From the NCBI GenBank assembly GCA_003024175.1, contig MDYQ01000118.1, forward strand, positions 1-64,000: a stretch of 64,000 nucleotides of DNA, read 5' to 3'. Positions 49,901 through 61,100 of this stretch are shown one piece after another; position 1 is the first letter of the stretch; each line of letters begins with the position of its first letter. The translations under genes and the position numbers were made by a program. The notes beneath the pieces are model-generated. The model was not told the DNA's origin. It searched no databases and saw only the letters and a program-made list of their open reading frames with translations. This stretch comes from Planoprotostelium fungivorum (taxonomy: Eukaryota > Evosea > Variosea > Cavosteliida > Cavosteliaceae).

Positions 49901-51385
49901 ATTTGTTGAGACTCTCGCACTCGTATGAAATGTTAGGTCGATCGTTATTACGCTTAACCGATTTCATCGAAATGAAACACCCAGAGGTACCCAACGACAG
50001 ATGGCGTAGCGTCTCTGTTAAATATCGTTACGATCGGTATAGATATCCACTCACCGATGTCAGCGATGTAACCGAATGTGCAATGAATGGGAACGACATT
50101 ACTGGTACTGACCAACAATGTGGAGCAAGATATGTCCTCTCGATTCAACAGCATGAGTATGGAATCGTAACCGTTGCATTCTGATGGAAGGAAGGTGACA
50201 CCATCCGTGAAGACTGTGAAGGTCAGTGAGTCAAGAGGAAGAGACCCACAGATGATGTTGGGGCAGGCATCTTGAGGGAGTAATTTGAGAGCGAAGGCGG
50301 CGGTCTGCATCATGTTCTGAAGGGTGGAGGAGAACGTCAATGTCTCTTTCGAACTGATGAATTTATCAATCTTTATTCTTCTCGTCGTGTAAATGGGTTT
50401 CTACTTGTCATTCTCATACGATCATGAGTTGTTGATTTCGTAATAGAATCTCACCATCGTAAATAAATCTGTGTGACCTCGTTCTCTAATTCATCCAATT
50501 TCTGCTTCAGAGAGGACAGAGCGTCTTGTAATGAATCTTCCGATAAATAAAGTCCTTGAACGACCACCTTTGAAACACATGAGATGAGAACATTTTCGCA
50601 TTCGAGAGATGATCAGTTCACCTTGAATGTCTCTAAAAATGATCCTTGTGCGATGACCGTGACATACAGATCTGGGTTGAACTGGAGAGATATGTCAGAG
50701 ATGAAGAAGAGGTGCAACTCACCATCATGGTGCCACCTGCCAGGGTGATGGGATGGACGAGAGAACGAAAAGTGTTTTCCAAGTTGATGAAGAGGGATTC
50801 GAAGAGGACCATGCCGCTGTTCTGATCGATGACGGCCATGGACGGACTGATATCTAGATACAAAACGAGTCGATATCGTGTGTAGAGGACGGTGATTTGG
50901 GTGTCAGTCGTCAAGACTAAACTCGTGCTCTCCTGAGTCTCATTCGAATCGTCTCCATCTTCATATCCATCCTGTGATTCGTGAATCTCTTGACCATCAC
51001 CTCCTTCGTTTCTCACCTCATCTGAGATGTAGGACAGTAGTTCTCCCCTTTCCTCAAAGAGGTCTTCGTCACAGAAGTATTCATCTTCTTTCGATACCGC
51101 ACACAGGACATGAAGAGAATTACCTCCCAAATGACCATCGACCCTCTTTGTGCGTTGACGAGCTCGCCCTACCTTCGAGAGGTGAAGCACATTGTTGTAT
51201 GAGGCACGGGAAAATCCTTCGTCTACTGGATCGCTCTTCTGTTCTGACAAGAAGGCATTGTTCAGGAACCACTCGCACCGATCTGTCCTCTTGAAGAGAG
51301 AATGATCATCGGCCAAAAGTGTCAGCTCTTTACAAGTCTTCATATTGTCTTTCCCATGGTCATTGTCGACTTGATCTATCGTCAT
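40910..51385 (-). CDS. SZT2: SZT2, scaffold of the KICSTOR complex (mTORC1 amino-acid signalling)
   Basis: The N-terminal exon (50633-51385) carries LTLLADDHSLFKRTDRCEWF and, after an acidic insert, the SZT2 block TDTQITVLYTRYRLVLYLDI followed by SPSMAVIDQNSGMVLFESLF. This parallels the human protein's [22 protein letters not shown] region. Central exons have LLLRLYGVDPPGE, LLERNPLLKLTPEDVQFIRG and WYKWFETDKLEMIIHPVIDH. The last exon has YYRDHLWRSLL and ends INQVLYFLWRTLI, as in the family's C-terminus. The span of 10.5 kb with many ~45-55-nt introns fits a protein near 3,000 residues, close to human SZT2 (~3,400). KICSTOR tethers GATOR1 to the lysosome so that mTORC1 responds to amino acids; this role is known for animals and only inferred here. 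Its start is 126 bp from divergent SF3B6. Confidence 0.88.
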
Positions 51386-51511
51386 GCCCCTCTAAGAGCT
51401 TCCCAAGTATGAGGTGCTGATGTGATGCTTGTAGAATCGATCGCCCGAAAAAGTTTGGAAAATTCTCTCAACATCAGATCACATCCTCAACCACATTCAC
51501 ACACAAGAGAC
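51386..51511. promoter_or_regulatory. 126-bp divergent promoter region
   Basis: This is all the sequence between the SZT2 start (minus) and the SF3B6 start (plus). It must supply both promoters. It contains CA-rich sequence before the SF3B6 ATG; no specific element is recognised. An upstream in-frame ATG for SF3B6 at 51422 exists, but it would add residues not found in the family. Confidence 0.4.
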
Positions 51512-51865
51512 ATGGCCCTTCGCAGTAAGACCTCTCGTCTACCCCCAGAAGTAAACCGCATATTATACGTGAAGAATCTTCCCTTCAAGATCACATCGGA
51601 GGAGCTGTATGATATCTTTGGAAAGTTTGGAGGTATCCGGCAGATACGGCTTGGAACGGCCGCCGATACAAAAGGAACGGCCTTCGTTGTCTTTGACGAT
51701 ATCTACGACGCCAAGATGGCGGTTGACCATCTCTCCGGATTCAACGTCCTGAATCGGTATCTCATCGTACTCTATTATCAACAGAACAAGGTCACGAAGA
51801 AGGCAGATCCGAATGCGAAGAGACAAGACATCAACAATCTGAAGGAGAAATACAGTGTCGAATAA
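51512..51865 (+). CDS. SF3B6: Splicing factor 3B subunit 6 (p14, RRM protein)
   Basis: A single uninterrupted exon of 117 codons. The product lines up almost residue for residue with human SF3B6: [75 protein letters not shown] and a Lys-rich C-terminus ending [11 protein letters not shown]1-like (KGTAFVVF) and RNP2-like (ILYVKNL) motifs are present. In the U2 snRNP this subunit sits on SF3B1 close to the branch-point adenosine. The start [15 protein letters not shown] was chosen over the Met at 51422 to match family length. It is unusual here in having no intron. Confidence 0.96.
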   Translation: MALRSKTSRLPPEVNRILYVKNLPFKITSEELYDIFGKFGGIRQIRLGTAADTKGTAFVVFDDIYDAKMAVDHLSGFNVLNRYLIVLYYQQNKVTKKADPNAKRQDINNLKEKYSVE

Positions 51866-52195
51866 TGATGGTCGAGGGAGTGCATTTCTTTCTGTCTATT
51901 CTTTTAAAGATGCAGAGACCCAACCACGAGTGCTTTGTGTCTTTATCGTTGGATCTCAGTTGATGTAGCCTCTCTTCACATCATACGGCGTCAAGGTCTA
52001 TATCTTGATAGATGCTGAGACGGCCGTGATGTTATATTTCGACACCGATGACGACGGTGATGGCGGACGAGACCATGATGGCTGACGATGATCGCACGAG
52101 GTTTTGCCCGTCTCCTCTCCTCTTCAAACATCAGTTTATCTCAGGACAAGATCATCGTGAGAATTGATTTATATACAAATTGAATCATGACTTGT
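51866..52195. other. Convergent 3' intergenic region
   Basis: The 330 bp between the stops of SF3B6 (plus) and the TRAF7-like gene (minus). It should hold the two 3' UTRs and polyadenylation sites. I see no coding exon, RNA gene or repeat in it. Confidence 0.5.
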
Positions 52196-54486
52196 CAGAT
52201 GGTATTGTTGGTGGTCTGTTGGTCCAAAGGAAATCTCTTCCATATCTTCGTCGTCTTATCTCCTGACCCTTCACCGCATCAGATGATGAGGCACATCGAC
52301 ATCGTTCATCACCACTAAAGAGAGTCTTTTTGGAGAGAGAGAGTGCGTGAACATATCCCTTGTGTCCGTTCAATGTCTTGACGCATTGGAACGTATCCAA
52401 GTCCCACACCTACAGGTGCGTCATGAAATGATGTCAACGATCATCACTCACTTTGATCGTATGATCGAAAGAGCCACTGAAGAGATAATTATCGGATATC
52501 AGCAATTGCCACACCTTCGCCTCTTCAATCCGATATTCGTGTCTTATATTCACATCACCTCCCAATTGTGCTCTACAAATTCGGTGATATATTCACCGCT
52601 GATACCATATACCTACCCATCTCAATTTCACGAGAGGAAACAATGACGACCGAATGGTCCCACCTTGATCTTACAATCGTCGTGAGAACCTAAACAAATG
52701 AACCCACATCCAACTGCGATGGACACGATCCTCTGACCAAGCGTGATGGTCTATGTGAATGTCAATTCTCTTGGATGTATCAATATCTCACCGACACACA
52801 CTGTGACGTCACCATATTCCACCCCTTAACCGTGTGGTCATCACTGGAGGTATAAATCATATCCGCTCCTCCATCTACAATGTGCCAGATGCAATCGTTG
52901 TGCCCCGTCAATACTTTCTTGCATTCTAACGTCTCGATGTCCCACACCTGTCATCATTAAGCCTTACGCTCCATTTGTTCACTCACTTTAATCGCACGAT
53001 CTGCACCAGCACTCAGCAGGTATTCGTCTTTGACGCACAGAGTGTACACTTTTCCATTTCCTGCGGGACAAGTCCATACGCAGCTGAAATCATCTGTATT
53101 CCAACACTGTCCGTCATGAACAGATTATTCAGAATCACAAACACATCATTATGAACGTTTATGATCATAAATACGGACGTTCATTCATTTTTCTCACCTT
53201 GATCGTTGCATCTGAAGATCCACTGAACAATTTCTTCTTGTCTCTCGACAGAGCGAGTGCCCAGACGGTGTAAAAATGACCACGCATGATACCCACACTC
53301 CTCTCGCTGACACCGTCTGGTTCGACGTCGTTCAGATCCCACACCTGCAACGTATCCATGGAAATCCATCGCACTCGATACCCACCCTGATGGTTGTGTC
53401 GTGAGATCCTGTGAAGAGATAATTCTTCTCGGTCCAGGGTAGGACGCAGGTGACTCCTCTGCTGTGACCTCCTAAAGTTCCGGCACATTGGAAGGATTCG
53501 ATGTCCCACTGTTCATCGTCAGAACCAGCCGTGAATGGAAGGTGTGGTGGTGGAGAAGAGCGGAAGGGAATATCGTGGAGTGACTCACTTCTGTCTCTCT
53601 GGCTGGTAATTTCGTCGTCTTTCTATCGGTATTTGGAGATGTTGCCTCTTCTTTTCCTCGCTCTTCGATCTGGATCAGATCAGGTGAGTCATTCGGTAGA
53701 TGTGCATTTCTACCAGAGAGCATTCGGGTGTGTGAGGATGAGAGATCAGATCAGGTGTGAGGGACCTCGCTCTATGTGTTTCCGTCTTCAATTTTAGGAT
53801 TTCTTCTTGGAGTTTCTGGTACGATTCAGAGGAAGATGAAGAGACGACATCACCTTGATGGTCTTTTTCATGTCGGAGGAGTCTTTCTTCATCTTCTCGA
53901 TGAGCGGCTATTTCGGGTCAGAGATCTGCTGCAAGTTCACATCACCTTCATCATTTCATACGGACACAATTTCAGATGCTCATCTAATTCGGAACGATAA
54001 CCTGTCTGTGTCAGACAACAAAGAAGTCGAGCGACGTACCTTCCATCTTGCAACCCAGATCATGATTTGGGCATTTTGCAGGTGCGAACGAGCAATGCGC
54101 CTCATGTGATTTTCTCTCGTCTAACCTGGGATGAGTGTTGCAGCCTTCTTTTCTGTGACATGAAACTCAGTTGCAATAGATGAGAAACTGTCCACCTAAA
54201 TCTGCAGAAAACTGGAAGTTCTTTCACAATCTCGTTCAAGATGAGATTAGAATGTGTGGCGACAAGTGATATCTGAAGATGTGAACATCTATCGCAACGA
54301 TTATGAGTGTATCACTTGGTGACGACACAGAGGACACGTAGAATTCTGTATCCGATAGATGCACTTGGAACAGAAAGAATGGGAGCATTCTGGTGTGATG
54401 ACTGGTTGCTCAAAGATCTCTCTGCAGATGGGGCAGTAGAGGTTGTCTGAGGGTGGATTGACAAATTCGAACTCATGATCCTCCAT
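52196..54486 (-). CDS. TRAF7-like E3 ubiquitin ligase (RING, TRAF zinc finger, coiled coil, WD40)
   Basis: The first exon (from 54486) is a RING finger: FVNPPSDNLYCPICREIF, CSHSFCSKCIYRI and CPLCRHQ give the C-x2-C, C-x-H-x2-C-x2-C and C-x2-C ligands. Spliced exons then give a TRAF-type zinc finger (GCNTHPRLDERKSHEAHCSF, CPNHDLGCKM, ELDEHLKLCPYEMMK) and a coiled coil (PLIEKMKKDSSDMKKTIK). The C-terminal half is a WD40 propeller, for example WDIESFQCAGTLGGHSRGVT, LFTGSHDTTIR, IMRGHFYTVWALALSRDKKK, LFSGSSDATIK, and a last blade MWDLDTFQCVKTLNGHKGYV ending SGDKTTKIWKRF. The same domain order defines animal TRAF7, an E3 ligase in MEKK3 signalling; substrates here are unknown. Introns between blades are about 37-60 nt. 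The stop codon is at 52196-52198. Confidence 0.85.
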
Positions 54487-55109
54487 CGTGATGTGCAGGT
54501 GCGTGTAAAGAGGAATTAATTAAAACATTTCCTCAAAATGACAAGACAGAGAGCTACAACATAGGCCCGATATACATGGGAAATGAACCACAAAGACATA
54601 AGACCACCTATCAGAACATTCCTAAACCCATCAGAATGTTCTGTGGGGATGACAGTTGTTCAGCGCGTATTAATAGCTTTATCGCTGGATAGATGACGAT
54701 TCGGGTCGTGACGAGGCCAGCACACATACATTCACTGGAAGCATAGATCACTTGACCAGAGGCATTGAATGATAACCCGCCTGCGTTGGAGGACAAAAAG
54801 TGGCTATTTGAACTGATATTGCGCCCATTTCCGATAGATCTGTCCCGCCACTACCAGGACCACATACCCTCCTGCCGATACGTGGGTCAAATTGCGTGTC
54901 TCACGAGATCGAAAGCATCAAGTGACTGGAACACTCATTCCACCAGTAAACACCATTGGCTACTATTGGCTGATAGAAATGACCCATTGCGCTTGCGGAG
55001 ATAACGAACTTCTCCCTGGAGATATTTACACTACCCCAAAGATCTTACACATCTCCTGTTCCGCACCCTGTGGACTCATTTATTGTACTACACCACAGCA
55101 TCAACCGCG
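54487..55109. other. Divergent intergenic region between the TRAF7-like gene and the second giant gene
   Basis: This 623-bp region is the longest clear gene-free stretch between the two giant copies and should contain both promoters. A 61-codon minus-strand open frame (54611-54796) has no recognisable features or splice partners. I see no similarity by eye to the 5' flank of the minus-strand giant gene (39771-39960), so the two giant genes may be regulated differently. Confidence 0.45.
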
Positions 55110-58100
55110 ATGCACCTTCTCGGTCTTCTCCTCTCGTGCGTCCTTGTGGCTACTGTACAGGCAGACATATATGGTGAGGAATAGAAGATCACATCGTGTA
55201 ATTAGGTGATCATCACACTGACAATCGATAGGAGCCACGACTCTGTCTGGACCTAGCTTCATCTTCGCAAGCAAGAGCGGACAGTTCACCTCCACGGTGG
55301 GGTGTAGTTCGAGTAACGGGAGCGTTGTATTATGTGAGAAAACGACAATATCGCCACAAAAACGAAGTGCTCATCTTTTGCAAAGGTTACAACCCATTTG
55401 TTGAGCTCATCATACCAAGTGCAGGAGGCAATGGACTCCTCTTAAATTCTGTGTATTTTCAAACTATAACCACCATCACATTTAATTCTGCGATCATCCC
55501 AGTGGGCGGATGCTTAAGCAGTAACGTCAATGCTTCGATCCAGTGAGTCAAAACTTCAGATCACAAACTTCTTGGGACATCGAATCGATCACATATGATG
55601 ACTGGTTTCAGGGTTTGTGGAAACGTAGGAGACACATACGTGTCCTTCTACGTTCCCGTGGATACGATGGGAACCAATGAGCCTTTCTTATCAATCACCC
55701 TCTTCACCACTATGTCAGCCACCACTAGTCCCTCCATCACATACACCATCCAGTCGAGAATCTTATTCAGAGACACGACCAGCCTGTCTTGGACCTCCTC
55801 TTTCGGGGTCGTCTCCCCACTGTATTCTGTGCGTATGATGATACACCGATGACTCCTCTCTGAATTTCCAACAGATCAGCTCATTGAACATCCCTCTATC
55901 CGAGCGTGAGACCGTATCTGGTCCATCATTTCCCATCACTGTCAGTGGTTCCATCACTCTGATGCCCGGCACGTTCAACACTTCCATATTGACAGTACCC
56001 CTCTTGATCGATTCCATCCCCGTCGTCACTTCGCAAACATCTAACCGGGCCAACGTAACATCGACTTCATGGGATTGGGGGAGTATCAACGGCACGGGTT
56101 CACCTTCTCTCTTCTTCAGTTACACATGGTGAGTCCACATCATCAAGACGATCATCACGTGACATGATCGTGAAGGTATGCACCGTTGATGTACAACAAC
56201 ATGAGCGTCTTACCTGCTAATGGGGCAGCCGTCGATGTGAATGTCCTTCACTCCTTCTAAGCAGACGATCTACCGGCTTATAATGCCACCCTCCTGGTTC
56301 ACATCCGATCTCTGGCGATACAAAAGTACGTCTCGAAATCGAACACTCGACCTTATCAAGTCAACAACTTCACTCTCAACTTCCAAGTGAGTCACATCCT
56401 CAAATCTACCCTTCTCTTCTGACTTTCATCGTAGATTTCAGATTACTTCACCTTCAACTCCCTCGTCATCGTGGACACTCTGAACGACGGTCACAATGTC
56501 ACAGATGGTATCACACCCGTAATGGTCTTGTTTGGAAGAAGCTACGATATGAATGATTTCACTTCCATCATCCCCACTGCATATGGTTCATCCGTTATCG
56601 TCTTCAACGTCAGCTCTCTACTGCGATCCATCAACGCGACAAGCAATGGAGTAGCTTACGGACCCTGGACTGCCTCCATTCGATACAGTGTCAGAACATC
56701 CGCTTATTACGTGGCCAATCTGTCACCGGTGAGAAACGTAGAAGACACAGATGATGACCTCGTCAGGTGAAACAGGGCGACAGGATATGGTCATCGGTTC
56801 TCTTCACGGCAAATTTGGGCCAAACTGGGGGAAGTGTGGTAACGGACACCTCTTCCACTTCCATCGTTGTTTCTTCTGGTCCGTTATCTGCCATCGTCTA
56901 CGCCATCAACGATCTACCACCCAACCCAAATTACGACGTAGTGGCTGGAGACATGGTGACCTATGAGATTCAGTACGTCTTGCCCATCAGCACTTTCGGT
57001 GGAATCACCATACAGGTGAGACATTGTGTCGATCGAATGATGAACGTCGACAGGCCTTCTTTCCTCCCGTCATAGAGGGCGTGGATCAATTCGTTTGGAA
57101 TTGGACAGATGCCAATGGCAGCCCTGATATCTACTACGCTAACACCGTTTCATCTGCTAATGCTACGGGATCCGTTGCTTCCTTCTGGGAGACCACTGGC
57201 GCTCCACGGCTCAAAGTGCAGGCGGTCGCAGATATCAAAAGCAACTCCATCAAGTTCACCTTTCCGGCGTACAACGATCCTCTGTTCCCCACCAGTGTTC
57301 TCGTCCTCAGAGTCTCACTCGTCGTCAGTGGAACGCAGAGGAAGGAGGATATCATCTATTCATTGGTGAGTGAAGAAACTTCACCCACAAGATCCTGATG
57401 CGATTCAGACATTGGTGAATGCATTCGAAGGCGCGGCGAAATATACTGCAAACTGTCACGTGGTATATCGTGAGCCTTCCGTCTCTTTCCTGGCTCAGTT
57501 TGCCGTTTGGACGGACAGCCCTCTTCACACGCCCAACAGTGAACCTGCTCTCACGGGTATGACTTTCTCTGGCAACGCTACTTGCCCTGGTTATACAGGT
57601 CATTTATCTACATCATGGGCGCCTGTACTCTATTCGGGTATATCGGTGAGTTGAATCGCCTTGAACTTTTTATTCAAGTTGTGTACAGAACGTTCAAGGA
57701 GGAGATACGGTGACTATGGTCGTCCTTGTCATGAACACGTTCACAGCCACCGGTTACGGTGTGACAACAAAACTTGCACAGAGTGGATACATCAGCACTC
57801 TCACGACTCCCTGTTCTTCTGATTACAACGCTGCCTTTCTTCCTTACACGGGGGGTTTCTCATCCAACATCGTGGCTAATATACAAGGTGAACTACTTCG
57901 CTCAGCCACCATCTCACGCCTCAACAGGAGCGAATGTTCAGATCCTCGTCACACAAGCAAAGATCAACTCTTCCTCACCCTCGAATTACACTTCCACCTT
58001 CACTTCATCCATCGCCAAGTATGGTTCCACTCGAAGTGATACGTCCTTCAATCTGCCCAATCCTTACAACTTCACTGTCATAACGGCACCCATCACCCTC

Positions 58101-61100
58101 TCAGCTCTCACTCAGCAATCAGCCGTACCCAGTACGTTTCGTCTCTTCACGTACATTCATCTCACTGATCTGTTCATAGATAGCCCGACCATTGGAGAGA
58201 CTATCACGTTGTCGTTCAGCATTACCGTTCCGTGTTCGATCAACTCGATGGTTGCCGTTACCATATCTTCGACCGGTCCGGCTTTATGTCAAATCACTTC
58301 TGCTGTCGTCTCTTCTTCCAGCGCAGTATACTCTTCTTCATCTCAGCCCGTTGGTTCGTCTGCCGCCATTTCTGCATCGAAAGACACAGCTACCTTCAGC
58401 TGGGGCTCTCAGCTGACGACTAGTCGTCTGACGAACATCAACATGACAGTCGCTCTTCTTGTCAACTCCAGGTGAGAGAAGAAGGACATAACAAAAAGCT
58501 GACAGAAGATAGTGCGGTAAACCAGAAAACGGTGGTCGGTAACATGATGGCCATGGTGAGCTATCCGTATGGCAGTATGCAGTCGTCAGCAAGCTTTACG
58601 ATCATCGAGCCAGTGATGAGCATAGCAAAGGCAGTCAGCGTCAACACTGGCGTGGGAGGTAAGCGCATCATTCCAAACATCTGCTGACGGCGGAAGGAAC
58701 GAGCGTGACGATCACACTGACGCTCAACTGGGCATCTACCCCCACTACCATCCACAACGTCACTATCAGTGATCCTGTACCCGTCCAGTTCGACTCGTCA
58801 TCCAGTGTAGTCACAACATCCACTTGTGGCACCTTCGGCTCTACAGTCTCATCTACGTCTGTCAACATCAGCTTTGCCTCTCTGCCGGAGACGCCTACTA
58901 GCTGCAGCTTGCAGTACGCAGTGAAGGTGGCATCTACAGTGCTGCTGGGACAAGTGTTCACGCAACCTGCTGTGGCTGCAGTGTACTACAGTCAGCCGAT
59001 GAGCAACAGTCAGGGCAGAAGCTACACAGCGAGTGGCAGCGTGGCTGGGTCGTTTACAGTGGGATCACCGAGCATCACAACGAGCATGTCTGACTCGTCA
59101 CTGGCATCGACAGCCAATCCAAACGTACAAGCTGGCGAGATAGCGACATATCAGAGTGCAGCAGTGATACCGGGAGGACAGATGACGTCATACAACGTGA
59201 CGATGACGTTGCCGACAGGCGTGATCTATCAGTCATGTGCAGTGGCATCGACAGGAACAGCTATAACAGCAGGCACACCCACGATCAGCTTTGTAGATGC
59301 AAACAACGACGGCATACCAGAAGCAGCCATCTTCGTCTATGCATCGACTGTCTCTGCTCTATCAGATGGCCTTATAGATGCAACACACACCATAACATTC
59401 AACGTGAGAAGCTCATGTGACCTATGATCGATGATCTCTGATATATCTAGATAACTGGTATCATCTCCACAACTACTGCTCACGGAAATGTCTTGTCCAT
59501 TACTGGTGCGCAGAAGTGGCCCCTTCTCACCGCGACTAGCACTAGCAGTGACAGCATTACTGTATTAGAGCCACTGCTGACTTTGAGCGTAACAACGAAT
59601 GCCACAGCCAGTGGAGTGAAGGCAGCTGACATCATCTCTGCCACTCTTCTCTTAGCTCCTCGTACGGGTACCAACACTGCATCTTATAATGTGGTTATCA
59701 GCGTCACGTGAGCATCTTAAATCGTAGAGATGGCTCAATTTGAATAGGACTCCAAGCGGTTTTTCTTATCTAGGGAATCTGATCAATATCGTTGGAGCTG
59801 TGGTCACCGTCAATTGGCCTTCCTTCTCTGTAGATTACAATGGCATCAACTCAACACAAGGCACAGCCTCCATCATCATCTACTTCTCCCCCACCTTACT
59901 GCTTCCATTGCATAGTACATTCCAGATCAGTTCTTCCATCACATATTCATCAGCACTCACCAATGGTAAAGTCAAGGTCAGTCATCTGTTTGCTCTTGTC
60001 ATCTTCTGAACGATGTAGATGGCCACGGCCAGCGTCAACTTGATTAGTGCTCCACCCAGTGGCGTCAGCAGCTTAGCCAGCAGTCTCACCGGTACGGTCA
60101 CTCTTCCCAGCGTCACCATAGGAACCATCGTCACCGCTTCTTCCACGGTAACGATTCCCCCGGGCATATGTACTAATCTTATCGCTACATTCACTATCCC
60201 AGCCACACTGTCCATACTATCAAACTCGGTGAGTTCCATTCAAACCAGTCATCTATTGACGTATGATAGGTATCGGGTGTAAACATCGTTCTTCCTTTGG
60301 GTGTTTTGGGTATAACACCTAACACCCTCACCAGCACGAGTGCCTCTTGGAATCTGAATACTCTCCTGCCCAGCCTCATCTCTTCTACTGTCACGTTCAC
60401 ACTTCAGACTGTTGTGTCTAATCTGACTACAACTAACGCGGGCACTACCATCCTGCCCACCTTCTCTGTCGCTTGTCTGTCCACTGCCTCTGCTGTTGCA
60501 GGTGAGCTGATGATGCAGAGTCGACAGCTGAAAAGCAACAGTGAGCTTTAGCACAATGACAGTGAGAGAGCCATTGTTGACGACATCTGTGACGACAAAC
60601 GCATCTGCAGTCTTGTCGTCAGGCGATGCCGTGTCGTTCAGATTTGCCTACCCTCTGGCCTCTGCATCTTCTTCTGCACCTTTCGACATCTCATTCAGCT
60701 CGCCTTACAACAACATCTTTGTGGGCACATCGTCCAGTGTCACGCTGGCGAACGTGGTGGGAACAGTGACACAGGGCAACACACAAGGAGACGGAGGAGT
60801 GGCAGCAATCTCATCTGTAGGACCGAGTGGCTTCACGATCAACTTTGTGGCTAATCTGTCACCTTTCTTGACTTCGGGTGCCTCGTACATCTTGACTGGA
60901 TATCTTAGCTGGAACAGTACATCCATCAATGGTGTTTCGGTGAGTATGAAACATTTCGGCCCGTCTGAATTGACCGTGCTGATAGATTTGGAGAAATTAT
61001 AAAGCACAGATCGCTGCTACATTGACCATCAACACACCCACCTTCACGATCACTACGGCTACACCCCTCGGAGGTAGTCTTGTACGTATCGGTGATGTCA

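Noticed and set aside
51422-51511. An upstream in-frame ATG extending SF3B6 by 30 residues
   Set aside because: The added residues do not resemble the family, and the next Met gives the expected length and N-terminus.
54611-54796. A 61-codon minus-strand open frame in the gap before the second giant gene
   Set aside because: No splice partner, domain or compositional feature supports it as a gene.
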